Source: a virus
Reading direction: 5' to 3' (one strand)
DNA: 36,575 bases
IMG/VR virus record: IMGVR_UViG_3300037193_000260
Coordinates: 1 to 36,575 of that record
Made by a program: the position numbers and the translations under genes. This document shows positions 1 through 7,043 of the stretch, one piece after another; position 1 is the stretch's first letter, and each line of letters opens with the position of its first letter. The notes beneath the pieces were generated by a model. It was given only the letters and a program-made list of their open reading frames with translations, was not told the origin of the DNA and ran no database searches.

Positions 1-141
1 GCGCAGCCACGGAACAGACCGACCGCGACGATGCGGGCCGGTTCAAGTCGAAGGTTCAAAAGCGCATCGATGAGCTTACCCATGCGCGCCACGCCGCCGA
101 ACGAGAGGCGGCACGCTGGCGTGCAATCGCGGAAGGGCAGA
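1..141. repeat. Terminal direct repeat, left copy (circular-assembly overlap)
   Basis: These 141 bases are identical to 36435-36575. The scaffolding-protein frame runs through the join without a break, so the two ends are the same locus read twice. An overlap of exactly 141 equals the largest default k-mer of the MEGAHIT assembler, which makes an assembly overlap of a circular or circularly permuted genome more likely than a physical terminal repeat. Confidence 0.95.
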
Positions 142-743
142 AGCCCGGCGCCGCGCCTCAAGCCCATGAATTCGCCAATGACGCCGACTACGAGGCCGCG
201 CTGCGCCGACATGAGGCACGCGAAGCTGCGCGGGAGACCGCCAGCGAGCAGGCCCGGCACGCTGCCGAGCAGTACCAGCAGGACGCCGAACAGGCGACCG
301 ACGCCACCTACGACACCCGCGTGCAGGAAGCCGTGGCACGCATTCCGGACTTCGTGGACGTCGTAGGCAAGGCCGATATTCCCATCTCGCACGACATGCT
401 GGCCGCCCTGAAGAGCAGCGCCCACGGCCCCGACATCGTGTACCAGCTGGCGAAGAACCCGGCCGAAGCCCAGCGCATCGCCAACCTGCCGCCCCACCAG
501 ATGTTCATGGCCCTGGGCGCCATGGAAGCGACGATCGCCGCCAAGGCATCCACCGCACCCGCTGCTGGCGCTTCGGCACCTGCAGCACCGGCAGCACCTG
601 CTGCACGCACCACCAACGCCCCGCCGCCTGCCGCCACCGGCGCCGCCGCTGGCAACGCTTCGCCGAACACCGACCCCGCGAACATGGGGATGGAGGAATA
701 CAAGGCATGGCGTAAGGCGCAGGGCTCGAAATACATCAGCTAA
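1..743 (+). CDS. Scaffolding protein, 3' part (gene wraps around the contig end)
   Basis: This is the C-terminal portion of a head scaffolding protein whose start is at 36224 at the other end of the window. Joined across the 141-base overlap it gives 317 residues. The frame (codons beginning at positions divisible by 3) is open from base 3 to the TAA ending at 743. It begins in a charged, probably helical and coiled-coil segment rich in Arg, Glu and Ala, continues through a compact helical domain (about residues 175-240, with VGKADIPISH and HGPDIVYQLAKNPAEAQRI), and ends in an Ala/Pro-rich linker and a short tail around MGMEEYKAWR. The HGPDIVYQLAKNP-type motif is typical of scaffolds in P22-like podoviruses. 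It directly precedes the coat gene and follows the portal, the canonical order. Scaffolds assemble procapsids with coat protein and then leave. Exact family membership is inferred. Confidence 0.85.
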   Translation, partial: AATEQTDRDDAGRFKSKVQKRIDELTHARHAAEREAARWRAIAEGQKPGAAPQAHEFANDADYEAALRRHEAREAARETASEQARHAAEQYQQDAEQATDATYDTRVQEAVARIPDFVDVVGKADIPISHDMLAALKSSAHGPDIVYQLAKNPAEAQRIANLPPHQMFMALGAMEATIAAKASTAPAAGASAPAAPAAPAARTTNAPPPAATGAAAGNASPNTDPANMGMEEYKAWRKAQGSKYIS

Positions 744-781
744 CACCACCCATCAAACCCCATCTACTTTAGGAACCTGAA

Positions 782-1999
782 ATGGCAAACCAACTTGCAA
801 CTTGCTCCGTCGTCGCGAAGGAAGCGCTGGCGATCCTGGAAAACATGCTGACCTTCTCGGCCAACGTCAACCGCGACTATGAAGCCGAGTACAGCGAAAA
901 CATGAACCGCGGCTACGCGCCCGGCCAGACCATCCAGATCAAGAAACCGCCGCGTTACCAATACCGCGCCGGCCGCGTCGCCCAGCCGCAGGCGACCGTG
1001 GAGCCGACCATCCCGCTGACTCTGCAGCAGGGCGGTTGCGACCTGCAGTTCACCGCCGCCGAGCGCACGCTGTCGGTCACCAAGCTGGAAGACAAGATTG
1101 CCGCCGCTGTCGCCGTGGTGGCCAACGAAATCGACCGCCAAGGCCTGGCGCTGGCCCACTTCGCCAGCCCGAACGCCCTGAACCCGACCGGCGCCGCACC
1201 GAACACGCAGGCGCTGGCAATCCAGGCGATGACCGACCTGAACGCCCGCCTGGACGAAATGGGCGCGCCGCGCGTCAAGGGCCAGCGCACCTTCATCACC
1301 GCACCGCGCCCGCACGGCAACATGGTCGCCGGCATGTCGGGCATGTTCAACTCGACCGGCAAGATCAGCGAGCAGAACAACAGCGGCATGCTGGTCCCGT
1401 CGTTCGGCCTGAAGCTGGGCATGGACCAGAACGTGGACACCCACACCAACGGCTCGCAAGTCGTCACCGGCACCGCCGTGAACGGCGCAGGCCAGGCTGG
1501 CGCCAGCATCAACGTCGCGGCCCTGGGCGGCACCATCACCCGCGGCACCGTCGTGACCTTCCCGGGCGTGTTCGCCGTGAACCCGCAGTCGCGCCAGTCG
1601 ACCGGCGTGCTGGCGCAGTTTGCCGTGACCGCTGACCTGGCAGCTGGTGCCACCGCCATCCCGGTGTCGCCGGCCCTGGTGACCAGCGGCGCCTTCCAGA
1701 ACGTGACCGCATCGCCGACCGCTGGCCAGAACTTCCTGATCGTGGGCGCAGCGTCGACCAGCTACCAGACCAACATCGCCTATCACAAGGACGCCTTCAC
1801 CCTGGCAATGGTGCCGATGTGGACCCCGCCGGGCGGCAAGGGCGTGATCGACGTGCACCAGGAGACCAGCAACGGCTTCACGATCAAGGTCACCGAGTTC
1901 TATGACGGCACCAACGACGTCCCGATCATGCGCCTGGACGCCCTGTTCGGCTGGGCCGCGCCGTATGCGGAACTGTCGTCTAAGTACTACACCGCATAA
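782..1999 (+). CDS. Major capsid (coat) protein, P22 gp5-like
   Basis: Main shell protein of the icosahedral head, 405 residues, close to P22 coat (430). An AGGAA Shine-Dalgarno (about 772-776) precedes the ATG. The N-terminal part (MANQLATCSVVAKEALAILENML, then a Pro/Lys-rich strand around IQIKKPPRYQ) resembles the N-arm and E-loop region of HK97-fold P22-type coats. Residues about 252-322 (from ITRGTVVTFPGVF to NFLIVG) look like the inserted beta-barrel (I-domain) of P22 coat, which carries a similar RGDKISFAG stretch. It lies just after the scaffold gene, as expected. A GC hairpin follows the stop codon. Family assignment (P22 coat, PF11651) is from recognisable sequence pattern and context; confidence is high. 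Confidence 0.92.
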   Translation: MANQLATCSVVAKEALAILENMLTFSANVNRDYEAEYSENMNRGYAPGQTIQIKKPPRYQYRAGRVAQPQATVEPTIPLTLQQGGCDLQFTAAERTLSVTKLEDKIAAAVAVVANEIDRQGLALAHFASPNALNPTGAAPNTQALAIQAMTDLNARLDEMGAPRVKGQRTFITAPRPHGNMVAGMSGMFNSTGKISEQNNSGMLVPSFGLKLGMDQNVDTHTNGSQVVTGTAVNGAGQAGASINVAALGGTITRGTVVTFPGVFAVNPQSRQSTGVLAQFAVTADLAAGATAIPVSPALVTSGAFQNVTASPTAGQNFLIVGAASTSYQTNIAYHKDAFTLAMVPMWTPPGGKGVIDVHQETSNGFTIKVTEFYDGTNDVPIMRLDALFGWAAPYAELSSKYYTA

Positions 2000-2018
2000 C
2001 GGCGCGTAGCACGCAACC

Positions 2019-2036
2019 GTGGGGCGCAAGCCCCAC
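2019..2036 (+). terminator. Intercistronic hairpin after the coat gene
   Basis: A perfect 7-bp stem GTGGGGC/GCCCCAC closes a GCAA tetraloop, 20 bases after the coat stop. Only TTC follows, so it is a poor terminator; it more likely protects the 3' end of coat mRNA or weakly attenuates transcription. The hairpin is seen directly, the role is inferred. Confidence 0.4.
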
Positions 2037-2070
2037 TTCATCGATCCCCATTTTCTGAAGGAACCGCAAC

Positions 2071-2472
2071 ATGGCAATCAATCTCAACCGCGCTTATCAC
2101 GGCCTGGCCGCCGGCACCGTCGTCGGCCTGTCTTCCAACGTCGAAGCGGCCCTGATCGCCGCCGGCATGGCAACGGCCAACGCATCGAAGGCCAATATCA
2201 CCCCGGGCGCAATCACCTACGACGGCATCCAGGGCACCGTGGCGATCGCCGCCGGCCAGGGCTCGGTGACCATCACCAACCCGAACATCGACGCGAACAC
2301 CAAAGTGGTCGCCAACATCGCGCAGGCCGCCGCTGACGGCACCCTGACCAGCCTGCCGCGCATCGTGCCGGCCGCCGGTTCGGTGACCATCTACGGCAAC
2401 GCCAACGCGACCGCCGCCGTCGTGGTCGACTGGTCGATCGTCGCCGCCCCGGGCCTGACCGTCGCCAACTGA
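2071..2472 (+). CDS. Small beta-rich head protein, possible capsid decoration protein
   Basis: 133 residues, start supported by GAAGGAAC upstream of ATG. The N-terminus (MAINLNRAYHGLAAGTVVGLS) is followed by alternating hydrophobic and small residues (GTVAIAAGQGSVTITNP, GSVTIYGNANATAAVVVDW) that suggest an all-beta fold. There are no cysteines, signal peptide or membrane segments. Position immediately after the coat gene, in the strongly expressed part of the late unit, is where podoviruses and siphoviruses often carry decoration or head-fibre proteins. I recognise the general phage pattern but not a named family. Decoration is therefore an inference from position, size and composition; a minor structural protein is the alternative. 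Confidence 0.6.
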   Translation: MAINLNRAYHGLAAGTVVGLSSNVEAALIAAGMATANASKANITPGAITYDGIQGTVAIAAGQGSVTITNPNIDANTKVVANIAQAAADGTLTSLPRIVPAAGSVTIYGNANATAAVVVDWSIVAAPGLTVAN

Positions 2473-2478
2473 TCCATC

Positions 2479-2492
2479 CCCGCGCAAGCGGG
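2479..2492. repeat. REP-like small palindrome CCCGC-gcaa-GCGGG
   Basis: A 5-bp stem with a GCAA loop, in a context (ATCCCCGCGCAAGCGGGAAC) resembling the CCCGC...GCGGGAA extragenic palindromes scattered in many beta- and gamma-proteobacterial chromosomes. Only one copy is seen here. It lies between a head gene and an adjacent terminator-like hairpin. Confidence 0.35.
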
Positions 2493-2505
2493 AACCCACC
2501 ACCCG

Positions 2506-2540
2506 GCCCGGCCCATCACCACGATGCGCCGGGCATTTTT
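2506..2540 (+). terminator. Possible partial intrinsic terminator inside the late unit
   Basis: Perfect 7-bp stem GCCCGGC (2506-2512) / GCCGGGC (2528-2534) with a 15-base loop, followed by ATTTTT. The T-run abuts the GGAG ribosome-binding site of the next gene. Since the late genes continue downstream on the same strand, it would have to be leaky or antiterminated, giving more coat and decoration mRNA than tail mRNA. Confidence 0.45.
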
Positions 2541-2552
2541 GGAGCAACAGAC

Positions 2553-3107
2553 ATGCAACAAAAACACCAATTCCCGATGGTCCTGACCCACCGCGGCAAC
2601 CCGCACGCGCAGATCGTGGTGGCCAATGCCGAACAGCTGGCCGAAGTGCCCGAAGAGTTCCTGCCGGTCGACGTGATGACCGCGATTGTCACCGCTGGCG
2701 CCGCGATCCCGGGCGTGAACCTGGAAACCGCAAGCAATGCCGGCACCGTCGACAGCGCCGAAGAGGCCGAGCGCCGCAAGAGCCTGGACGAAGCCGTGGA
2801 CGAATTCACCGCCCACGTCCAGGCCGAGACCAGCAAACTGGACGCCGCCCGCGCAGAGCTCGAGCGCGACCGCGCCGCGCTGCAGCAGGGTGTCGCCGCC
2901 CTGGAAGAGCAGCAGGAAGCGCTGGCCCGCGAGCGCGCCGAGTTCGAAGCCCAGCGCGCGACCACTACCACCGCCGCAGGAACTGGCGATATCGGTGGCG
3001 AGACCGGCGCCGCGTCGGCAAGCACCGAGGGCGCCGCAACTGGCGAAACTGCTGCCGCAGCTGCAGCACCTGCCAAGCGTACCCGCGCAGCCAAGGAAGG
3101 CGCGTAA
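2553..3107 (+). CDS. Coiled-coil structural protein of unknown function
   Basis: 184 residues, start preceded by GGAG (9-base spacing). The N-terminal third (HQFPMVLTHRGNPHAQIVVANAEQ) looks globular. Residues about 70-132 are a continuous heptad-rich coiled coil (AETSKLDAARAELERDR, EEQQEALARERAEFEAQR). The tail is Ala/Thr/Gly-rich and ends in a basic stretch (AAPAKRTRAAKEGA). It sits between the probable decoration protein and the gp4-like adaptor and is followed after only 3 bases by the next gene, so it is part of the head or connector block. A role in head assembly or in binding packaged DNA through the basic tail is conceivable, but I do not recognise the family. Confidence 0.6.
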   Translation: MQQKHQFPMVLTHRGNPHAQIVVANAEQLAEVPEEFLPVDVMTAIVTAGAAIPGVNLETASNAGTVDSAEEAERRKSLDEAVDEFTAHVQAETSKLDAARAELERDRAALQQGVAALEEQQEALARERAEFEAQRATTTTAAGTGDIGGETGAASASTEGAATGETAAAAAAPAKRTRAAKEGA

Positions 3108-3110
3108 ATC

Positions 3111-3830
3111 ATGGCGACGGTTCTGGACCTGATTACCGCCGCGCTGGTCACCGTCAAGGCGCTGGCCGTCGGCGAAACCCCGGCCGCCGACATGACGACG
3201 GACGCCCTGGACAAGTTCAACGACGTGCTCGAGGCGCTTTCGATCCAGAACCTGGCCGTATTCGCGAGCGTCGACGCCGTGGTGCCGCTGGTCGCCAACC
3301 AGTCGACCTACCTGGTCGGCCCCGGCGGCGTCGGCCAGCGCCCGCTGTCGATGAATTCGATTGACTCGGCGCGCGCGACCTTCGGCGGCGGCGTCGACTA
3401 CCCGGTGACCATCGTTCCGCAAGCCGAATACGACGCGCTGGCGGTGAAACAGACCACCGGCGTCCCCGAATGGTTGGCCTATGACAACGGCTACCCGAAC
3501 ACGACGGTGCAGCTGTTCCCGGTCCCCTACCAGGCCGGCACGCTGACGCTCAGCCAGCGCAAGCAGTTCACCGCGGCCGCCACCCTGACCGACACCTTCG
3601 ACATGCCGCCAGGTTACCGCCGCATGGTCCGCCTGATGCTGGCCTGGGAACTGCGCACCGACTACCCGGGCATGTCGCCGCAGGAACTGGCCAGCCTGGA
3701 AAAGGACAAGACCGACGCGATCGCACTGGTCAAGCGCGCCAACATCGAACCGACCATGCTGCGCAGCGAAGTCGCCGCCCTGGACGCATCCGGCGGCGGC
3801 AGCGGCGGCGACTGGCGCACTGGCGCCTAA
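3111..3830 (+). CDS. Head-to-tail adaptor, P22 gp4-like tail accessory factor
   Basis: 239 residues. The order of conserved blocks fits the podoviral adaptor that docks under the portal: an N-terminal helix (LDLITAALVTVKALAVGETP), a second helix (ALDKFNDVLEALSIQN), a strand segment with STYLVGPGG, a DYPVTIVPQAEYDAL block, a TVQLFPVPYQAGTL strand, and MPPGYRRMVRLMLAWELRTDYP followed by a helix ending IKR-like (ALVKRAN). Proteins with the GYRR...LA.EL pattern are usually annotated as gp4-like or packaged-DNA stabilisation adaptors. It is longer than P22 gp4 (166 residues), ending in a Gly/Ser-rich tail. Position before the ejection proteins and gp10 supports the call. Confidence 0.7.
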   Translation: MATVLDLITAALVTVKALAVGETPAADMTTDALDKFNDVLEALSIQNLAVFASVDAVVPLVANQSTYLVGPGGVGQRPLSMNSIDSARATFGGGVDYPVTIVPQAEYDALAVKQTTGVPEWLAYDNGYPNTTVQLFPVPYQAGTLTLSQRKQFTAAATLTDTFDMPPGYRRMVRLMLAWELRTDYPGMSPQELASLEKDKTDAIALVKRANIEPTMLRSEVAALDASGGGSGGDWRTGA

Positions 3831-3853
3831 CCCGACAACACAAGGACACCACC

Positions 3854-4423
3854 ATGAAAAACTTCCTGCGCCTTTCCGGAGGTCTCGACGTCACCCGCCT
3901 GCTGCTGGCGATCCAGCGCCGCCCCAAACTGTGGAAAGAGGACACCTACCTGCGCGACTACCCGCAGGGACCATTTGCCGCGATCGAGTCGATCATGCTG
4001 CGCTTCCCGGTCAAGTCGGTGCACGAAACCGAAGAGGCGCTCCAGCAGCACCTGGCCACCTACGACCAGCACGAAAACGTGGACTATCCCGCGTACAAGC
4101 TGCTGCCCGAGGCGCGCCCGCTGGTGATGGACCTGATGACCTACGTAGGCGGCGAACGCCTGGGCCGCGTGATGATCAACAAGATCGCCCCGGGCGGCGT
4201 GATCTACCCGCACCGCGACACGCCGGCGCATGCCGAGTACTACGACCGCTTCCACATCGTCCTGCAGAGTAAGCCGGGCGTGGTCTTCCGCGCTGGCGAT
4301 GAGCAGGTGTACATGGCGCCGGGTGAGGTCTGGTGGTTCGACAACAGCGAAGAACACGAAGTCATCAACAACAGCGCCGAAGACCGGATCCACATGGTCA
4401 TCGATATCCGGACGTCGAAATGA
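3854..4423 (+). CDS. Aspartyl/asparaginyl beta-hydroxylase-like 2-oxoglutarate/Fe(II) dioxygenase
   Basis: 189 residues, a predicted soluble cupin-fold oxygenase. The C-terminal half carries the family pattern of PF05118: YPHRDTPAH (H120, D122), the strand RFHIVLQSKPGVVFRAG, then MAPGEVWWFDNSEEHEVINN (distal iron ligand H168) and the 2-oxoglutarate-contacting region around R178 and H180 (EDRIHMVIDI). All expected metal ligands are present, so activity is plausible. Known relatives hydroxylate Asp, Asn, Arg or Pro side chains in proteins or peptides; the substrate here is unknown. Its stop overlaps the start of an acetyltransferase gene (ATGA at 4420), so the two are translationally coupled. 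Both lie between the adaptor and ejection-protein genes, suggesting late expression and perhaps modification of a virion or host protein. Confidence 0.8.
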   Translation: MKNFLRLSGGLDVTRLLLAIQRRPKLWKEDTYLRDYPQGPFAAIESIMLRFPVKSVHETEEALQQHLATYDQHENVDYPAYKLLPEARPLVMDLMTYVGGERLGRVMINKIAPGGVIYPHRDTPAHAEYYDRFHIVLQSKPGVVFRAGDEQVYMAPGEVWWFDNSEEHEVINNSAEDRIHMVIDIRTSK

Positions 4424-4875
4424 TCACCTGCCACGTCGAATCCTTCGAAGAGCGCCTGGACGAACTGCAGGCGCTGCTGCCGCTGCACTACCGCGAACTG
4501 GCCCTGAACCAGGACAAGGTGCCGCTGTCGCCGATCTACAGCCAATACATCGAGCGCGAGCGCGCCGGCGGCCTGATCTTCGTGACCCTGCGCGACGCTG
4601 GCCAGCTGGTCGGCTACTTCATCGGCTTTATCGCCCCGGGCCTGCATTACAGCACCTGCCTGACCTGCACGATGGACATTTTCTATGTCCACCCCGACAA
4701 GCGCACCGGCAGCGCTGGCGTGCGCATGTTCCGCTTCGTGGAAACCGAGCTCAAGCGCCGCGGCGTGCAGCGGTGGTTCATGGGTTCGAAGGTCAGGGCC
4801 GACGCCAGCGCCCTATTCAAGAGGATCGGCGCCGAGCCGGTCGAAACCTATTACAGCAAATGGATCGGAGAGTGA
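4420..4875 (+). CDS. GNAT-family N-acetyltransferase
   Basis: 151 residues from the ATG overlapping the preceding stop codon; an upstream in-frame extension to 4333 lies inside the hydroxylase gene and is unlikely. The GNAT core is recognisable: FVTLRDAGQLVGYFIGFI (strands 2-4), MDIFYVHPDKRTGSAGVRMFRFVE with the acetyl-CoA loop R95-T-G-S-A-G100, KRRGVQRWFMGSKV (strand 5) and ASALFKRIGAEPVETYYSKWIG at the C-terminus. Such proteins occur repeatedly near the structural genes of podoviruses but their substrates are mostly unknown. The coupling to a 2OG hydroxylase suggests sequential modification of a shared target, which is inference. Confidence 0.85.
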   Translation: MITCHVESFEERLDELQALLPLHYRELALNQDKVPLSPIYSQYIERERAGGLIFVTLRDAGQLVGYFIGFIAPGLHYSTCLTCTMDIFYVHPDKRTGSAGVRMFRFVETELKRRGVQRWFMGSKVRADASALFKRIGAEPVETYYSKWIGE

Positions 4876-4876
4876 C

Positions 4877-5563
4877 ATGGTTGCTGCCGCAGTAGTAGCT
4901 GGTTCGATCGGGGGCGCCCTGATCAGTTCCAACGCATCAAGCAAGGCCGCGAAGGCACAAACGCAGTCCGCCGACCGCGCGGCCGACCTGGCATATCAGC
5001 AGTATCTACAGACCCGCGAGGATCAAGCGCCATGGCGTGATGCCGGCATGGCAGCGCTGTCGCAGCTGACCGGCGGCCTGCAGGCGGGCGGCGAATTCAA
5101 CCGCAGTTTCGGCATGTCCGATTACCAGGCCGACCCGGGCTATCAGTTCCGACTGTCCGAAGGGCGCAGGGGAATCGACGCAGCGGCCGGCGCACGCGGC
5201 GCGCGCTATTCGGGCGCCACCCTGAAGGCCCTGGCGCGCTTCAACAGCGACCAGGCCAGCCAGGAATACGGCCGGGCCTATGACCGCTACAACAACGACG
5301 TCAGCACCAGGTTCAACCGCATCGCCAGCGTGGCGGGCGTGGGCCAGACCGCCACCAACTTGACCAACGCGGCCGGCCAGACCTACGCCGGGCAGGCCGG
5401 TGATGCGATCCAGAGCGCCGGCACCGCGCGCGCGTCCGGATACGTCGGTACCGCCAACGCGATCAACAACGCTGTCGGACAGATCGGCAACTACTACACG
5501 CTGCAGTCCCTGCTGCCGAAGACCCCGCCGGCCGCCACCGCCGCGCCTGCAATCGTCAAATAA
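4877..5563 (+). CDS. DNA transfer / ejection protein, P22 gp7-like
   Basis: 228 residues from ATG 4877, one base after the previous stop. The N-terminus is a Gly/Ala-rich hydrophobic segment (MVAAAVVAGSIGGALISS) followed by a helical region (AADLAYQQYLQTREDQAPW). The segment from APWRDAGMAALSQLTGG through DYQADPGYQFRLSEGRRGID to ARGARYSGATLKALARFN and QEYGRAYDRYN is the characteristic pattern of internal virion proteins annotated as DNA transfer protein (P22 gp7 or p32-like). These are packaged in the head or portal region and expelled with DNA to help it cross the cell envelope. It is the first of three consecutive large Ala-rich ejection-type genes. Confidence 0.8.
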   Translation: MVAAAVVAGSIGGALISSNASSKAAKAQTQSADRAADLAYQQYLQTREDQAPWRDAGMAALSQLTGGLQAGGEFNRSFGMSDYQADPGYQFRLSEGRRGIDAAAGARGARYSGATLKALARFNSDQASQEYGRAYDRYNNDVSTRFNRIASVAGVGQTATNLTNAAGQTYAGQAGDAIQSAGTARASGYVGTANAINNAVGQIGNYYTLQSLLPKTPPAATAAPAIVK

Positions 5564-5576
5564 AGGAGCGCACACC

Positions 5577-7043
5577 ATGCCGCAACCACTCGTAGCACTT
5601 CAGACCGTGGCGCCTCAGTTCGATGACCCGGTGACCATGCACGCCAAGGCCTACACGCTGCGCGACCTGGCCGCGAAGGCGCAGGTCACCGACCAGGCGC
5701 TGGCCGACGACAAGGCCGCGCGCGCCGCCTTCGCCGCGAACCCGACCGACGGCAAGGCCCGCTTGAACGCGCTGGCCGGCGTTTCGCCGAAGGCCTACGG
5801 CGACGAAGCGAAGCGCCAGGCCGATCTATCCAGGGCCGACGCCGACACCCGGGCCAAGCAGATCGAGGTCGCCACCAAGCAGATCGACATGGCCGGCAAG
5901 GCCTTCGGCTACGTGCGCCAGTTCCCGACCCGGGAAAACGCGATCAGCGCCGTGAACTGGCTGGGCCAGAATGGCGTGCTGACGCCCGAGCATGTCGCCC
6001 AGCACATGGCAAAGATCGAGGCGGCCGCGCCTGAGCAGATTCAGGGCCTGGCCGACATGGCTTTCCGATCGGCTATCGATGCGAAGGACCAGCTGGCGAA
6101 GATCAGCACCAGCGATATCGGCGGCAGCGTAGTCACGCAAAGCGCCGACCCGATCAGCGGCAAGACCACCACGCTGTCGACCCTGGCCAAGACCCAGAGC
6201 CCCGACAACATCGCGACGAACAACGTGCGGGTGTCGGAAGGCGCCAAGGACCGGGCCGCGGCAGCGTCGCGCCTCGAGCGCCAGATCGCGGCCGACAAGG
6301 AAAAAGCGGAAGCGAAGGGCAGCGTGGAAGCGTCCCTGGACAACGACACGCTGGACCTTATGGCCGACCAGTACATGCGCGGCGACCGTACCGTATTCCA
6401 GAACGTGGGCCGCGGCGCGCAGGGTGCTGCGAACCTAGTGGCGCTGCGCTCGCGCATCACCCAGAAGGCGAAGGCGCAGGGCGTCACCGGCGCCGACCTG
6501 GCCGCCATTACCGCCGACTACTCTGGCCAGCTGGCCGCGCTGCGCACGTCGGGCAACATCAGCGCCCGCGTCGAAAACGCGATCAGCGAAGCCAACGAAC
6601 TGATCCCGGTGGCGCTCGAGGCCAGCAAAAAGGTTGCACGTTCCGGCCTGCTGCCGTTCGGTAAGGCCGGCATCATGTTCGACACCCAGACCAACAATCC
6701 CGAGCTCAAGGCCTTCGCCACCGCGAACAATGGCTTGGTGTCCGCCTACGCTGGCGCCATGGCGCGCGGCCAGAAGCCCACCGTGTCCGACTTCGAACAC
6801 GCCCGCCAAATCCTGACCGAAGCGCAAAGCCAAGAGGCATACGAGGCGACGATTGCCCAGATGAAGCTGGAAATGGCGGCGGCATCGCGCGCACCGCAGA
6901 ACGTGCGCAAGCACCTGCGCGGCGAAATCAGCGGCCAGGGTGCACACGGCGGCGGCCACGGCACCACGCCGAATCCTGTGGCGCCGGCCGGCACGCCTTC
7001 GGATATCAATGACCTGCTGAAGAAATACGGCGGTGGCAAATGA
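5577..7043 (+). CDS. Internal virion (ejection) protein, unknown family
   Basis: 488 residues from ATG 5577 with a good AAAGGAG site; the frame is open further upstream but inside the previous gene. The protein is largely helical and very Ala-rich, with long charged helices (AKRQADLSRADADTRAKQIEVATKQ; SRLERQIAADKEKAEAKG), and ends in a Gly/His-rich linker and DINDLLKKYGGGK. No enzymatic motif is visible. Position between the gp7-like protein and the 668-residue protein matches the P22 gp7-gp20-gp16 ejection cluster, so a gp20-like role is inferred from context, not sequence identity. It is coupled to the next gene through ATGA at 7040. Confidence 0.6.
   Translation: MPQPLVALQTVAPQFDDPVTMHAKAYTLRDLAAKAQVTDQALADDKAARAAFAANPTDGKARLNALAGVSPKAYGDEAKRQADLSRADADTRAKQIEVATKQIDMAGKAFGYVRQFPTRENAISAVNWLGQNGVLTPEHVAQHMAKIEAAAPEQIQGLADMAFRSAIDAKDQLAKISTSDIGGSVVTQSADPISGKTTTLSTLAKTQSPDNIATNNVRVSEGAKDRAAAASRLERQIAADKEKAEAKGSVEASLDNDTLDLMADQYMRGDRTVFQNVGRGAQGAANLVALRSRITQKAKAQGVTGADLAAITADYSGQLAALRTSGNISARVENAISEANELIPVALEASKKVARSGLLPFGKAGIMFDTQTNNPELKAFATANNGLVSAYAGAMARGQKPTVSDFEHARQILTEAQSQEAYEATIAQMKLEMAAASRAPQNVRKHLRGEISGQGAHGGGHGTTPNPVAPAGTPSDINDLLKKYGGGK

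Noticed and set aside
1-141. Physical direct terminal repeat as in T7-like phages
   Set aside because: Length equals an assembler k-mer, a gene is cut by it, and a P22-like terminase packages headfuls without fixed ends.
764-2077. 437-residue minus-strand ORF under the coat gene
   Set aside because: Shadow of the coat gene; no ribosome-binding site or recognisable protein.
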